This document shows, piece after piece, positions 7,896 to 16,100 of a DNA stretch of 64,000 bases (position 1 is its first letter; every line of letters starts with the position of its first letter). The DNA is from Palsa-295 sp963785585 (GTDB lineage: Bacteria; Acidobacteriota; Terriglobia; Acidiferrales; UBA7541): positions 2,790,001 through 2,854,000 of the forward strand of contig CAWAVW010000004.1 in NCBI GenBank assembly GCA_963785585.1. The letters run 5' to 3'. Made by a program: the position numbers and the translations under genes. The notes under the pieces were generated by a model. It worked only from the letters and a program-made list of their open reading frames with translations. It searched no databases and was not told the origin of the DNA.

Positions 7896-10021
7896 TGCCT
7901 GGGTGCTCCGGTGGCGGATTTCAAATCCAGATTGGCGCGCTGAAGGAGCGCGGTGTTCTTTACGAGCTCGTCGGCGAGGATCTGCGCTTGTGCGGCGGCG
8001 AGCTTCCAGTCGCCCGCTTCGGCGGCTTCGGTGAGGCCCGGCAATTCGAGATGGGCGTAGGTGTAACGCGCGGCGTAAAGAGAATGCTTGAACCAAGGGC
8101 GACCGGGAATGCCCTGCGGGTTGCACCAGTTGCGCTCGACCTGCATGAGAGCTTCGTTCACGCGGGCGAGCTGCACTGGATTCGTGGAACCGGCGGCGGC
8201 GCCAGCGAGCGACTGATTCAGTTCGCGGCCTGCGAATTGGAAGTCCGCGATGCGCGAACGCAGGGTGGCGAGATCGATATGCTCGTTGACGTGGCTGGCC
8301 TGATCGAGGTCGGCGACGAACTGGCGGATATTTTCGCCGTAGGCTTCGAAATCATAGGGGAGCAGGTCGGCATTCGCGAGGCGCAGCGCGAGCACGCCCC
8401 AGAGCTGCGTCATTAAAGCGTGATATCGATAACCGGGATCGCCAAAATGATTCATCCAGAAATAATCGTCGTAGAGCGAATGGTACACGCCGTAGGGGCC
8501 GACGAAAGTGAGTCCGACGGTCGGAACGCCGAGAAAATTCAGGAAGACGGTGTGATCGGAACCGCTGCCGATGCGCGTGTCAGCGAGTTCGGCGTCCGGC
8601 ACGGACTGGGCCGTGCCCAATTCGGCGGCGCGGGAAACTTTCCATTCGTCGTAGAGAGTTTTGCCGGAGGGCGCAGGCAGAGTCCGGCTGACTTCGACAA
8701 GCAAAGGAGCGAGCGAGCCGACCGCGTCGCCCTGAAAATTCTGGCCGGACGTGGATTCGTCCACGTTCAGGTAGGCGACGGCTTTCTTTTTGAGTTCGTC
8801 GGCGTACTGTTCGCCCCATTCGGTGGAACCGGTGAGGGCGTACTCTTCGCCGTCCCAACTACAGATCACCAGAGTGCGCTTCGGGCGAATCCCCTGCTTG
8901 AGCATCTGGCCAAGATTGCGGGTGAGTTCCAGCATCGAGGCGGTGCCGCTCGAAGGATCGACGGCGCCATACACCCAGGCGTCACGATGATTGCCGAGCA
9001 CGACCCATTCGTCGGGCGATTCGCCTCCTCGGATGCGGGCTTCGGTGACGTAGTAGGGCTTGGTGCTGTTGTCCATATCGACTTTCAGGTGGACGACGAC
9101 GCGCTTTCCGCCGAGGCGATACTTGATCGGCAAGCCGCCCTGCCAATCGCGCGGAGCCACGGGGCCGTCCATTTTTTCGAGGAGCGGTTTTGCGTCGCGC
9201 CAGGAAAGGGGGACGCCCATAATTTTCGGCAGCGAGACCGCTTGCTCGGCGGGAATGCGCTTAGCGCCGGGGATGGATGCGTAGCCGGGTGTGAGCGGGT
9301 CGCCGGGCTGGAGAAAATCGTAGGTGATCGCACCGCGCTGGATGTGGCTAGCGGGTCCCCACGGGCCGTTGGGGTAAACGGCGCCCCTGGAGTAGCCGTC
9401 TTCGGCGGGATCGGAATAAATCAAAATCGCGGCGGCGCCGAGCTTTTCGGCGGTGAGCGCCTTGAATCCGCGATAGCTATAGGGATTTGAGTAGCGAACC
9501 AGCACGATTTTTCCGCGGACGTCGATTCCCTGCTTGCGGAGATATTCGTAGTCTTCGGGATTGCCGCTGTGCGCATACACGACGGGAGCGGTGACTTCTC
9601 CGGATGCCGAGTAGCCGAGGTATGCGCCGTCCGCTTTCGGATTTTTTGTGTCGGGATCGACATTGTAAGCGTCTTCGCGGAGGCTGGCGGTGAAATGAAG
9701 CGGCTTCACCATTTCGAGAGAAACTTCGCGGGGCGACGAATGGAGGACGTCGTACTGATGGATGGTCACGTCTTCCAGACCCTGCGCGCGCCACTGATCG
9801 GCGATCCACTCGGCGAGTTCGTTGTTGCGCGCTGAGCCGGCGGGGTGAGGCTCCGAGGTGAGGTAGCGATGGAATTGGGCGATCTGGTCGGTCGATACGA
9901 GCGAGCGATATTGCATTTCGATCGCAGACTGCCGAGCGGCGGACGCGGGCGCGAAGCCGGTGATTTTCGCAACGTCGAGCGCGAGGCTTGGAACCAAAAA
10001 CAGAGCGATACAGGCAAGCAC
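7892..10021 (-). CDS. Glutamate carboxypeptidase II-like M28 metallopeptidase
   Basis: 709 residues from a GTG start; the N-terminus is a short hydrophobic signal or anchor. Domain order: protease-associated insert (about 100-250), M28 dizinc catalytic domain (about 300-525) and a helical transferrin-receptor-type dimerisation domain at the C-terminus. Inferred ligands are His345, Asp355 (HRDAWVYGAVDPSSG), Glu392-Glu393 (WDGEEYALTG), Asp421 and His514 (YHSLYDDY), in the same order as in human GCPII. It should trim C-terminal acidic residues from peptides outside the cytoplasm. It starts a two-gene operon with the DmpA-like peptidase. Confidence 0.92.
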   Translation of the reverse strand: MLACIALFLVPSLALDVAKITGFAPASAARQSAIEMQYRSLVSTDQIAQFHRYLTSEPHPAGSARNNELAEWIADQWRAQGLEDVTIHQYDVLHSSPREVSLEMVKPLHFTASLREDAYNVDPDTKNPKADGAYLGYSASGEVTAPVVYAHSGNPEDYEYLRKQGIDVRGKIVLVRYSNPYSYRGFKALTAEKLGAAAILIYSDPAEDGYSRGAVYPNGPWGPASHIQRGAITYDFLQPGDPLTPGYASIPGAKRIPAEQAVSLPKIMGVPLSWRDAKPLLEKMDGPVAPRDWQGGLPIKYRLGGKRVVVHLKVDMDNSTKPYYVTEARIRGGESPDEWVVLGNHRDAWVYGAVDPSSGTASMLELTRNLGQMLKQGIRPKRTLVICSWDGEEYALTGSTEWGEQYADELKKKAVAYLNVDESTSGQNFQGDAVGSLAPLLVEVSRTLPAPSGKTLYDEWKVSRAAELGTAQSVPDAELADTRIGSGSDHTVFLNFLGVPTVGLTFVGPYGVYHSLYDDYFWMNHFGDPGYRYHALMTQLWGVLALRLANADLLPYDFEAYGENIRQFVADLDQASHVNEHIDLATLRSRIADFQFAGRELNQSLAGAAAGSTNPVQLARVNEALMQVERNWCNPQGIPGRPWFKHSLYAARYTYAHLELPGLTEAAEAGDWKLAAAQAQILADELVKNTALLQRANLDLKSATGAPRQ

Positions 10022-10061
10022 GGAGCCCGCGAACGAGAGAGGCGTACGCGCGATCGGGGAG

Positions 10062-11432
10062 CTAGCGACGCGCAGAGGATCCTCCCGTGGCGGCGAGATG
10101 CGTGCGGTCGAGGTCGGCGATGGCGTGTTCGATTCCGGCGACGAGCATCTCGATGGTGGGAGTGGTGATGGTGAATGGCGGAGCGATGAGGATGTGGTCG
10201 CCGCGCGTGCCGTCCACGCAGCCTTGGATTGGATAGGTCATGACGCCGGCTTCGAGGGCGTCCGCCTGAATGCGCGTGGCGACTTGCGCGTCGTGAGGAA
10301 ATGGCTCGCGCGTCTCGGGGTCGCGAACGAATTCAATGGCCAGGAGCAGGCCCTTGCCGCGGACGTCGCCGACGACGGAATATTTCTTGAGCCGATCGAG
10401 AGCGCCGCGGAGTTCGCGGCCGGCCGGCGCGACGCGATCGAACAGTTTTTCGCGTTCGATGAAATCGAGGACGGCGTTTGCGGCGGCGGCAGCGACAGGA
10501 TGTCCGCTGTAGGTAAAGCCATGAAGGAACGTGGCGGAGCCGCGAGAGATGGGTTCGACGACGTTGCCGGCGGCGATCACCGCGCCGAGCGGGGCGTAGC
10601 CGCTGGCGATTCCTTTACCGACCAGGATGATGTCCGGCGAGATTCCCCAATGCTCGACGGCGAAGGGTTTGCCGGTGCGGCCCATGCCGGTCATCACTTC
10701 GTCGGCAATCAGCAGGATTCCGTGGCGGCGGTAGATTTCGGCAATGCGCTGAACGTAGCCTTCGGGCGGCACGACGGCGCCGAGGGTGGCGCCGACGATT
10801 GGCTCGAATATAAATGCGGCGACATCGTCGGAACCTTCGCGCGTGAGGAGGCGGTCGAGTTCATCCGCGCATTCGACGTTGCATTCGGGATAGCGAAGGC
10901 CGTAGGGGCAGCGATAGCAATAGCAGGGCGGAATGTGTCCCCATTCCGGAAGCAAAGGAGCGAAAGGCTCACGGCGGCGGACGTTTCCTGAGACGGAGAG
11001 CGCGCCAAGGGTGCTGCCGTGGTAGCTCTGCTTGCGAGAGACGATGCGGTAGCGTTTTTTCTCGCCGCGCTCGATCCAATACTGGCGGGCGAGTTTGATG
11101 GCGGTTTCGGTGGCTTCGGAGCCGCCGGAGGTGAAATAGACGCGGCCGCCGGGCTGCATCGGTTGCGGCGCGAGCGCGAGAATTCGGCGGGCGAGTTTTT
11201 CGACGACGGCGGATTGGAATTGCGAAGTGTGAATGTAGGCAAGGCGCGAAGACTGCTCGGCCATGGCACGGCCGATCGATTCGACGCCGTGGCCGATGGT
11301 GACGACGGCGGCTCCGCCGGATGCGTCCAGGTAACGGCGTCCTTCGGCGGTGTAGATGAAACATCCCTCACCCCGAACAGCTTCGGGATATTTCTTGAGG
11401 AAGTTCCGAGGGAAAACGGCCTGGTCGGTCAT
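10062..11432 (-). CDS. Class III pyridoxal-phosphate aminotransferase
   Basis: 456 residues. The PLP lysine is Lys273 in VGKGIASGYAPLG and the ring-binding Asp is Asp244 in LLIADEVMTGMGRTG. The substrate could be an omega-amino acid or a diamine; sequence alone does not decide. A Cys-rich insert at 170-188 (Cys170, 172, 175, 184 and 188) looks like a small metal or disulfide knot, which I recall from one subfamily of these enzymes. I chose ATG 11432 over a start 13 codons earlier, because the family begins near the FPRNFLKKYP block. It is followed 40 bp later by the M28 peptidase gene and may be co-transcribed with it. Confidence 0.9.
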   Translation of the reverse strand: MTDQAVFPRNFLKKYPEAVRGEGCFIYTAEGRRYLDASGGAAVVTIGHGVESIGRAMAEQSSRLAYIHTSQFQSAVVEKLARRILALAPQPMQPGGRVYFTSGGSEATETAIKLARQYWIERGEKKRYRIVSRKQSYHGSTLGALSVSGNVRRREPFAPLLPEWGHIPPCYCYRCPYGLRYPECNVECADELDRLLTREGSDDVAAFIFEPIVGATLGAVVPPEGYVQRIAEIYRRHGILLIADEVMTGMGRTGKPFAVEHWGISPDIILVGKGIASGYAPLGAVIAAGNVVEPISRGSATFLHGFTYSGHPVAAAAANAVLDFIEREKLFDRVAPAGRELRGALDRLKKYSVVGDVRGKGLLLAIEFVRDPETREPFPHDAQVATRIQADALEAGVMTYPIQGCVDGTRGDHILIAPPFTITTPTIEMLVAGIEHAIADLDRTHLAATGGSSARR

Positions 11433-11515
11433 GTTCGCCGGATGTTCACCTGTGCGCGCGCGAGGCGCCAAAGCCGAGCGATTCTAGCAGAAATCGAGCG
11501 CGGCGGAGGCGCCGC

Positions 11516-12331
11516 TTACTGCCATTTCAATTTTTTGACGTTCACGGTGGGCTCGGGGAATTTCAGTTTCATTTTCTCAAGAGCTTCCACGACGATGTGT
11601 GAAATGGCCAGGTTGCGAAACCACTTCTTGTTCGCGGGAATCACGAACCAAGGCGCTTCTTCGGTGCTGCATCGCGTGAGCGCTTCTTCGTAGGCGACGG
11701 TATAGTCGTCCCAGAATTTGCGCTCGGCGAAATCAGAGTCGGACAACTTCCAGGATTTCTCGGGATCGTCGATGCGCTCCATGAAGCGCTTCCGCTGCTC
11801 GTCCTTGCTGATGTGCAGGAAAAATTTCAGGATGGTTACGTTATTCTCGTAGAGTCCCGCCTCGAATTGATTGATGAGCTTGTAGCGACGCTGCCAGACG
11901 TGCTTGGGCACCAGGTTGTGGACGCGCGCGATCAGAACGTCTTCATAGTGCGAGCGATTGAAGATGCCGATGTCGCCAAAGGGAGGCACGGCGCGGTGAA
12001 CGCGCCAAAGAAAGTCGTGCTTGGCCTCTTCGGCGGAGGGCTGTTTGAAAGATGCAACGCGGCAGCCCTGGGGATTCACACGAGCCATCACGCGGCGGAT
12101 GGTGCCGTCTTTACCGGAGGCATCGAGCCCCTGAAAGACGAGCAGCAAGGCGCGCTTGCCCTCGGCGTAGAGCAGGTATTGAAGGGCGTCCAGGCGGTCG
12201 AGGGATTTCTCGAGTTCCGACTCGACGTCGTCGCTCTTCTGCCAGCCGAGGGTGTTTTCCGGGTCGATCTTGCGGAGCTTGACCTTTTTGCCGGGCTTTA
12301 CAATGAGTTCTTTGGTGAAATTCGTGGGCAT
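11516..12331 (-). CDS. ppk2: Polyphosphate kinase 2
   Basis: 271 residues, the usual length of a one-domain PPK2. The Walker A loop is FQGLDASGKDGT (Lys74), the Walker B region is GIFNRSHYEDVL (122-133), and the lid contains the conserved EEAKHDFLWR. PPK2 enzymes use polyphosphate to phosphorylate nucleoside mono- or diphosphates. The class I/II/III assignment cannot be made safely by eye. It diverges from a four-gene plus-strand operon containing two thymidylate-kinase-like proteins and an exopolyphosphatase homologue, so it belongs to a polyphosphate locus. Confidence 0.94.
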   Translation of the reverse strand: MPTNFTKELIVKPGKKVKLRKIDPENTLGWQKSDDVESELEKSLDRLDALQYLLYAEGKRALLLVFQGLDASGKDGTIRRVMARVNPQGCRVASFKQPSAEEAKHDFLWRVHRAVPPFGDIGIFNRSHYEDVLIARVHNLVPKHVWQRRYKLINQFEAGLYENNVTILKFFLHISKDEQRKRFMERIDDPEKSWKLSDSDFAERKFWDDYTVAYEEALTRCSTEEAPWFVIPANKKWFRNLAISHIVVEALEKMKLKFPEPTVNVKKLKWQ

Positions 12332-12410
12332 CTGCCTATCCTTTGCGGGCTGTGGTATTTACGGTCGATTTTCGGGCCATCGGCTCAATTGCGCGCATTT
12401 GAGGGATTTG

Positions 12411-12455
12411 TTGTAACACTTTTCTTACGTGCTCGTCACACTTCCGAGATATCAT
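12411..12455 (+). promoter_or_regulatory. Pho-box-like triple heptamer repeat and -10 before the kinase/Ppx operon
   Basis: Three heptamers follow each other with 4-bp spacers: TTGTAAC at 12411, TTCTTAC at 12422 and TCGTCAC at 12433. All have T at position 4 and AC at positions 6-7. Exactly 10 bp after the last unit is TATCAT (12450-12455), a good -10, and there is no normal -35. This matches the known layout of PhoB-activated promoters: 7-bp direct repeats, 11-bp period, -10 about 10 bp downstream. Activation by a PhoB-type regulator under phosphate limitation is inferred. Confidence 0.6.
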
Positions 12456-12482
12456 TATCCGCTGAAATTAAACAATTCTCGT

Positions 12483-13217
12483 ATGCCTAACGCCATCATC
12501 GAAGCATCGCCCGCATCCGAAACGAAGCCGGAAACAGCGCCAACGCCGAAGCGCCCCTACCCTGGCGCACTGGTGGTGGTCGAAGGCATCGACGGGTCAG
12601 GAAAAAGCACCCAGCTTTACCTGCTGAAGCGCTGGCTGGAAATCCACGGATACCGGATCCATTTTACGGAATGGAACTCGTCGCCACTGGTGAAGTCAGC
12701 CACGCGGCGCGGCAAGCAGCGGAGACTGCTGACCCCTACGACTTTTTCGCTTTTGCATGCGGCCGACTTCGCGGACCGCTGCGAGCGGCAGATCATGCCT
12801 CTGCTGCACGGGGGGTATCTGGTGCTCGCGGATCGCTATGTGTATACGGCGTTTGCGCGGGATGGGGCGCGGGGTTGCTCGCCGCACTGGCTGCGCAATC
12901 TTTATAGTTTCGCTCCGATTCCGGACATCACGTTTTATTTTCGCGCGCCACTCGACGTGGCGGTGAACCGGATTGTGGCCGGACGCCCCAAATTGAAATA
13001 TTACGAAGCCGGCATGGACCTGGGAATTTCGCTCGATCGCGCGGAAAGTTTCCGCATTTTTCAGGAGCGCATCCTGAATAATTACGACGAGATGGTGGAA
13101 ACCGACAACTTCGTGCTGATGGACGGGACGGTGCGGGTGAACAAGCTGCAAAAGCTGATGCGGCAGATTGTGGGCGAACGAATCGATTTGCAACGGTACG
13201 CGCCGAAACGAAAATGA
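12483..13217 (+). CDS. Thymidylate kinase-like P-loop protein (first of a pair)
   Basis: 244 residues. The P-loop is intact, VEGIDGSGKSTQ with Lys41. The DRYVYTAFARDGARG block at 117-131 corresponds to the DRY region of dTMP kinases. A 25-residue Pro/Glu-rich tail precedes the kinase core. I chose ATG 12483; the upstream GTG at 12429 lies inside the promoter repeats. The gene overlaps the next one by 4 bp (ATGA). Two such proteins in a row, next to PPK2 and Ppx, make ordinary dTTP synthesis unlikely as the only role. A kinase acting in polyphosphate or nucleotide-phosphate metabolism is possible. Confidence 0.85.
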   Translation: MPNAIIEASPASETKPETAPTPKRPYPGALVVVEGIDGSGKSTQLYLLKRWLEIHGYRIHFTEWNSSPLVKSATRRGKQRRLLTPTTFSLLHAADFADRCERQIMPLLHGGYLVLADRYVYTAFARDGARGCSPHWLRNLYSFAPIPDITFYFRAPLDVAVNRIVAGRPKLKYYEAGMDLGISLDRAESFRIFQERILNNYDEMVETDNFVLMDGTVRVNKLQKLMRQIVGERIDLQRYAPKRK

Positions 13218-14035
13218 GCCGATCCGACAAAACGAAATCCGCGGCGACCAACGGCAAGAGCAAAACCGCGCCGCGAGCGAAGAAGAACGGCGTGATTGAA
13301 GCGCCGTCGCGCTTTTATGGTTCTCCTCTACCGGGAGTGAAGCCGGAAGAGTTGAGCGGGACACTTGTGGTGATCGAGGGAACCGACGGTTCGGGGCGCT
13401 CGACGCAGATTTCGCTGCTGACCGAGTGGCTGGAGTCTGAGGGATTCGCTGTGCAGACGATGGGGCTTCGCCGGTCGTACCTGGTGGGCGAAGATATCGA
13501 CGGACTGCTGGCGGAAAATTCCGTTACGCGGATGACGCTGGCGCTGATGTACGGTACGGACTTCTTCGACCAGCTCGAGCGGCGGATTCTGCCCGCGCTG
13601 CGGTCCGGCCTGATCGTGCTTGCCGACCGCTATATTTTTACGTTGATTGCGCGGGCCGCGGTGCGCGGCATCGGGCGCGATTACCTGCACGGAATCTACG
13701 AGACAGCACTTCGGCCGGATTTGACCTTCTGGCTGGACGTGCAACCGGAAGTGGCATTCGACCGCGAATTCAAGAAGTCGCAGACGATCAGTTACTGGGA
13801 ATCGGGGCGCGACATGTCGCTTTCGAACGATTTGTTCCAGTCTTTCATCCGGTACCAGTCGATGATCAAGCGCGAGTTCGAATACCTTTCGAAGCGGCAC
13901 GGGTTCATCGAGCTGGACGGCGAAGGCAGCGTCTCCGCCGTGAACGCGGAGCTGCGCAAGCGGATTGCTTCGCATCTGGGAATTCGCAGCACGCACTACA
14001 AGCCTTCGCACGCGCTGTCGCATCTCTGGCGGTAA
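13214..14035 (+). CDS. Thymidylate kinase-like protein with altered Walker A (second of a pair)
   Basis: 273 residues and clearly paralogous to the upstream protein (shared VVIEGTDGSG, LADRY and WLD blocks). In the P-loop the invariant Lys is Arg62 (GTDGSGRST; codon CGC at 13397-13399). Loss of this Lys normally cripples phosphoryl transfer, so this copy may be a regulatory partner or a much-altered enzyme. The N-terminal 28 residues are Lys/Arg-rich and probably disordered, and could bind an anion such as polyphosphate. It is coupled upstream by ATGA, and ppx begins 4 bp after its stop. Confidence 0.85.
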   Translation: MSRSDKTKSAATNGKSKTAPRAKKNGVIEAPSRFYGSPLPGVKPEELSGTLVVIEGTDGSGRSTQISLLTEWLESEGFAVQTMGLRRSYLVGEDIDGLLAENSVTRMTLALMYGTDFFDQLERRILPALRSGLIVLADRYIFTLIARAAVRGIGRDYLHGIYETALRPDLTFWLDVQPEVAFDREFKKSQTISYWESGRDMSLSNDLFQSFIRYQSMIKREFEYLSKRHGFIELDGEGSVSAVNAELRKRIASHLGIRSTHYKPSHALSHLWR

Positions 14036-14039
14036 ACCA

Positions 14040-15605
14040 GTGGCCGCTCCCGTACAGTTGGCAGCGATTGACGCCGGATCGAACGCCATCCGGCTGGCGA
14101 TCGCCCGCGCTACGTCCCCACAGCAGATCACCATTCTGGATAGCGAGCGCGCCGCCGTGCGGCTGGGCAAGAATGCGTTTACGCGGCATGTGATCACCGG
14201 CGACACGATCGATCGCGCCGCGCGCGCTTTCCGCGAATTTCGCTACAAAATGGACCAGCACAACGTGGGCGCCTACCGCGCGGTGGCTACGTCAGCCGCG
14301 CGCGAATCGAAAAATTACCGGCGGTTGATGGACCGAATCCAGCGCAAGGCGGGAATCGAGCTGGAGGTGATCAGCGGCGAGGAAGAAGCGAGACTGGTGT
14401 GCGCGGCGGTATTGTGGACGCTGGGTTCGCGGATGCAGCCGCGGTTGATTTTCGATCTCGGCGGCGGAAGCCTGGAGCTGAATTTTTACAACGGCGGCAA
14501 ACTGGAGCACCGGATCGGATTGCCGCTGGGAACGATCCGGCTGATGGAGACGTTCAAGCTTTACGGCGCCATCGATGAAGACCATGTGAACCGGCTGCGG
14601 CATCACATTCTTGCATTGCTGCGCAGCGCGATGCCGTCGCCGCCCAGGCTGACGCGCACGATTGCGGTGGGCTGCGGGGGTAACGCGGAAGCGCTGGTGA
14701 GGCTTGCTCCGGGTCCGCTCGTCGAGCGCATTCCCAGCATGAACATGCGTTTGTTCCGCGACCAAACCTGGAAAATGCTGGCGCTGGATGTACCGGGTCG
14801 GATGCGCGCGTTTCGCGTGCGGCAGGACCGCGCGGAAGTGATGGGCATCGCCGCGATTGTATTCACGACGCTGGCGAAATGGCTCGACATCCGGACGCTA
14901 CTGGTGCCCGGCGTGGGAGTGCGGGAAGGAATCCTGCTGGACCTGGTGGCGGAGCAATATTCGGTGACGCAGAAGTCGCCGGAAGAAAAGGGGCGGGCCG
15001 ACGAACTCGTATCGAAGGCGCGGTGGTTCGGGCGGAAGATGGGTTATCACGCCGAGCATGCCGAGCAAGTGGCCAAGCTGGCGTTGTCGCTCTTCGATCA
15101 ATTGCGTCCGCTGCATGAGATGGGAGCCGAGCTGAGGCTTGCGCTGGAATTGGGCGCGCTGCTGCATGACGTAGGACACTTCGTGAATCACAAGGCGCAC
15201 CACCGGCACGGAGAGTATCTGGTGCGCAACGGGGACCTGCCGGAATTGCGCGGCTGGAAACGCGATATGGTGGGAGCGCTGGTGCGCTACCACAATTCGA
15301 AATCGGAGCCGCAACTGGAGCACCCGTCGTACGCGGCGCTGGAAAGCGAGCGCCGGCGCCACGCGCGCGTCCTTACGAGCCTGTTGCGGATCGCCGAAAA
15401 ACTTGAGTCCGAGCATGCCCAGAAAATTGAGGGCGTGGATTTGCAGATCAGCGGGCGCAAGGCCCTTTTTCATATTCACGCCACGGAAGGAACGCGGCTG
15501 GATTTGACAGGGCTGGAACGAAAAGCCGAGATGTTCGAAACGGAATTTCAGTTGAAAGCGGAATTTCGCCGGGCTCAGAAGAAAGAAAAGGCAAAGGTAG
15601 CGTAA
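14040..15605 (+). CDS. ppx: Ppx/GppA-family exopolyphosphatase/guanosine pentaphosphatase
   Basis: 521 residues from a GTG start 4 bp after the previous stop; the longer frame only reads through the end of the kinase-like gene. The actin-like ATPase fold begins with AAIDAGSNAIRL. The second phosphate loop is IFDLGGGSLEL and SGEEEARL is also present. The C-terminal third carries an HD-type motif (LLHDVGHFVNHKAHHRHG), as in full-length Ppx/GppA proteins. It removes terminal phosphate from polyphosphate or pppGpp. The neighbours (PPK2, SixA, CHAD) favour polyphosphate. No clear Shine-Dalgarno is visible, so it probably relies on coupling. Confidence 0.92.
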   Translation: MAAPVQLAAIDAGSNAIRLAIARATSPQQITILDSERAAVRLGKNAFTRHVITGDTIDRAARAFREFRYKMDQHNVGAYRAVATSAARESKNYRRLMDRIQRKAGIELEVISGEEEARLVCAAVLWTLGSRMQPRLIFDLGGGSLELNFYNGGKLEHRIGLPLGTIRLMETFKLYGAIDEDHVNRLRHHILALLRSAMPSPPRLTRTIAVGCGGNAEALVRLAPGPLVERIPSMNMRLFRDQTWKMLALDVPGRMRAFRVRQDRAEVMGIAAIVFTTLAKWLDIRTLLVPGVGVREGILLDLVAEQYSVTQKSPEEKGRADELVSKARWFGRKMGYHAEHAEQVAKLALSLFDQLRPLHEMGAELRLALELGALLHDVGHFVNHKAHHRHGEYLVRNGDLPELRGWKRDMVGALVRYHNSKSEPQLEHPSYAALESERRRHARVLTSLLRIAEKLESEHAQKIEGVDLQISGRKALFHIHATEGTRLDLTGLERKAEMFETEFQLKAEFRRAQKKEKAKVA

Positions 15606-15608
15606 AAG

Positions 15609-16100
15609 ATGATCCTTTATCTGGTACGTCATGGTCTGGCTGTCGATCGCACCGATCCGAAATCACCGGCGGAAGCGGAACGTCCGCTGACGGCGAAGGG
15701 CGTGCAGAAAACACGCAGCGCGGCGCTCGGCCTGGAAGAGCTGGGGGTGAAGCCCGATGTGCTGATCACCAGTCCCTACGTGCGAGCGGCACAAACGGCG
15801 GAAATTTTCGCCGAGACGCTGGGTTTCCCGGTAGAAAAAATCAAGGTGAGCGAGGCGCTGAAGCCCGCGGCGAATCCGGCCGAGATCACCAAGGAAGTGC
15901 TCCGCCTGCGCGCGAAGGAAGTGATGTGCTTCGGGCATGCGCCGCATCTGGACGTGTTCGCGGCGCACCTGATCGGGTCGCGCGTGTTTACAGAAATCAA
16001 GAAAGCGGGCGTGGCGTGCCTGGAGCATACATCGGCGGATGGAAAGTGGGACTTGCGCTGGCTGGTGACGCCGAAGATTTTGCGTCAGCTCGCGGAGTAG
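15609..16100 (+). CDS. sixA: SixA-type phosphohistidine phosphatase
   Basis: 163 residues, histidine phosphatase superfamily. The catalytic RHG is at residues 7-9 (LVRHGLAVD), the second Arg is in the TSPYVRAAQTAE block, and the late His is in CFGHAPHLD. SixA removes phosphate from phospho-histidine on signalling or PTS proteins. The gene follows ppx by 3 bp and ends the four-gene operon. Its last 16 bp overlap the end of the convergent CHAD gene. Its place in a polyphosphate locus raises the option that it acts on a small phosphate ester or polyphosphate-linked target instead. Confidence 0.9.
   Translation: MILYLVRHGLAVDRTDPKSPAEAERPLTAKGVQKTRSAALGLEELGVKPDVLITSPYVRAAQTAEIFAETLGFPVEKIKVSEALKPAANPAEITKEVLRLRAKEVMCFGHAPHLDVFAAHLIGSRVFTEIKKAGVACLEHTSADGKWDLRWLVTPKILRQLAE

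Noticed and set aside
12429..12482. GTG start giving an 18-residue extension of the first thymidylate-kinase-like protein
   Set aside because: It lies within the periodic promoter repeats and ahead of the likely -10.
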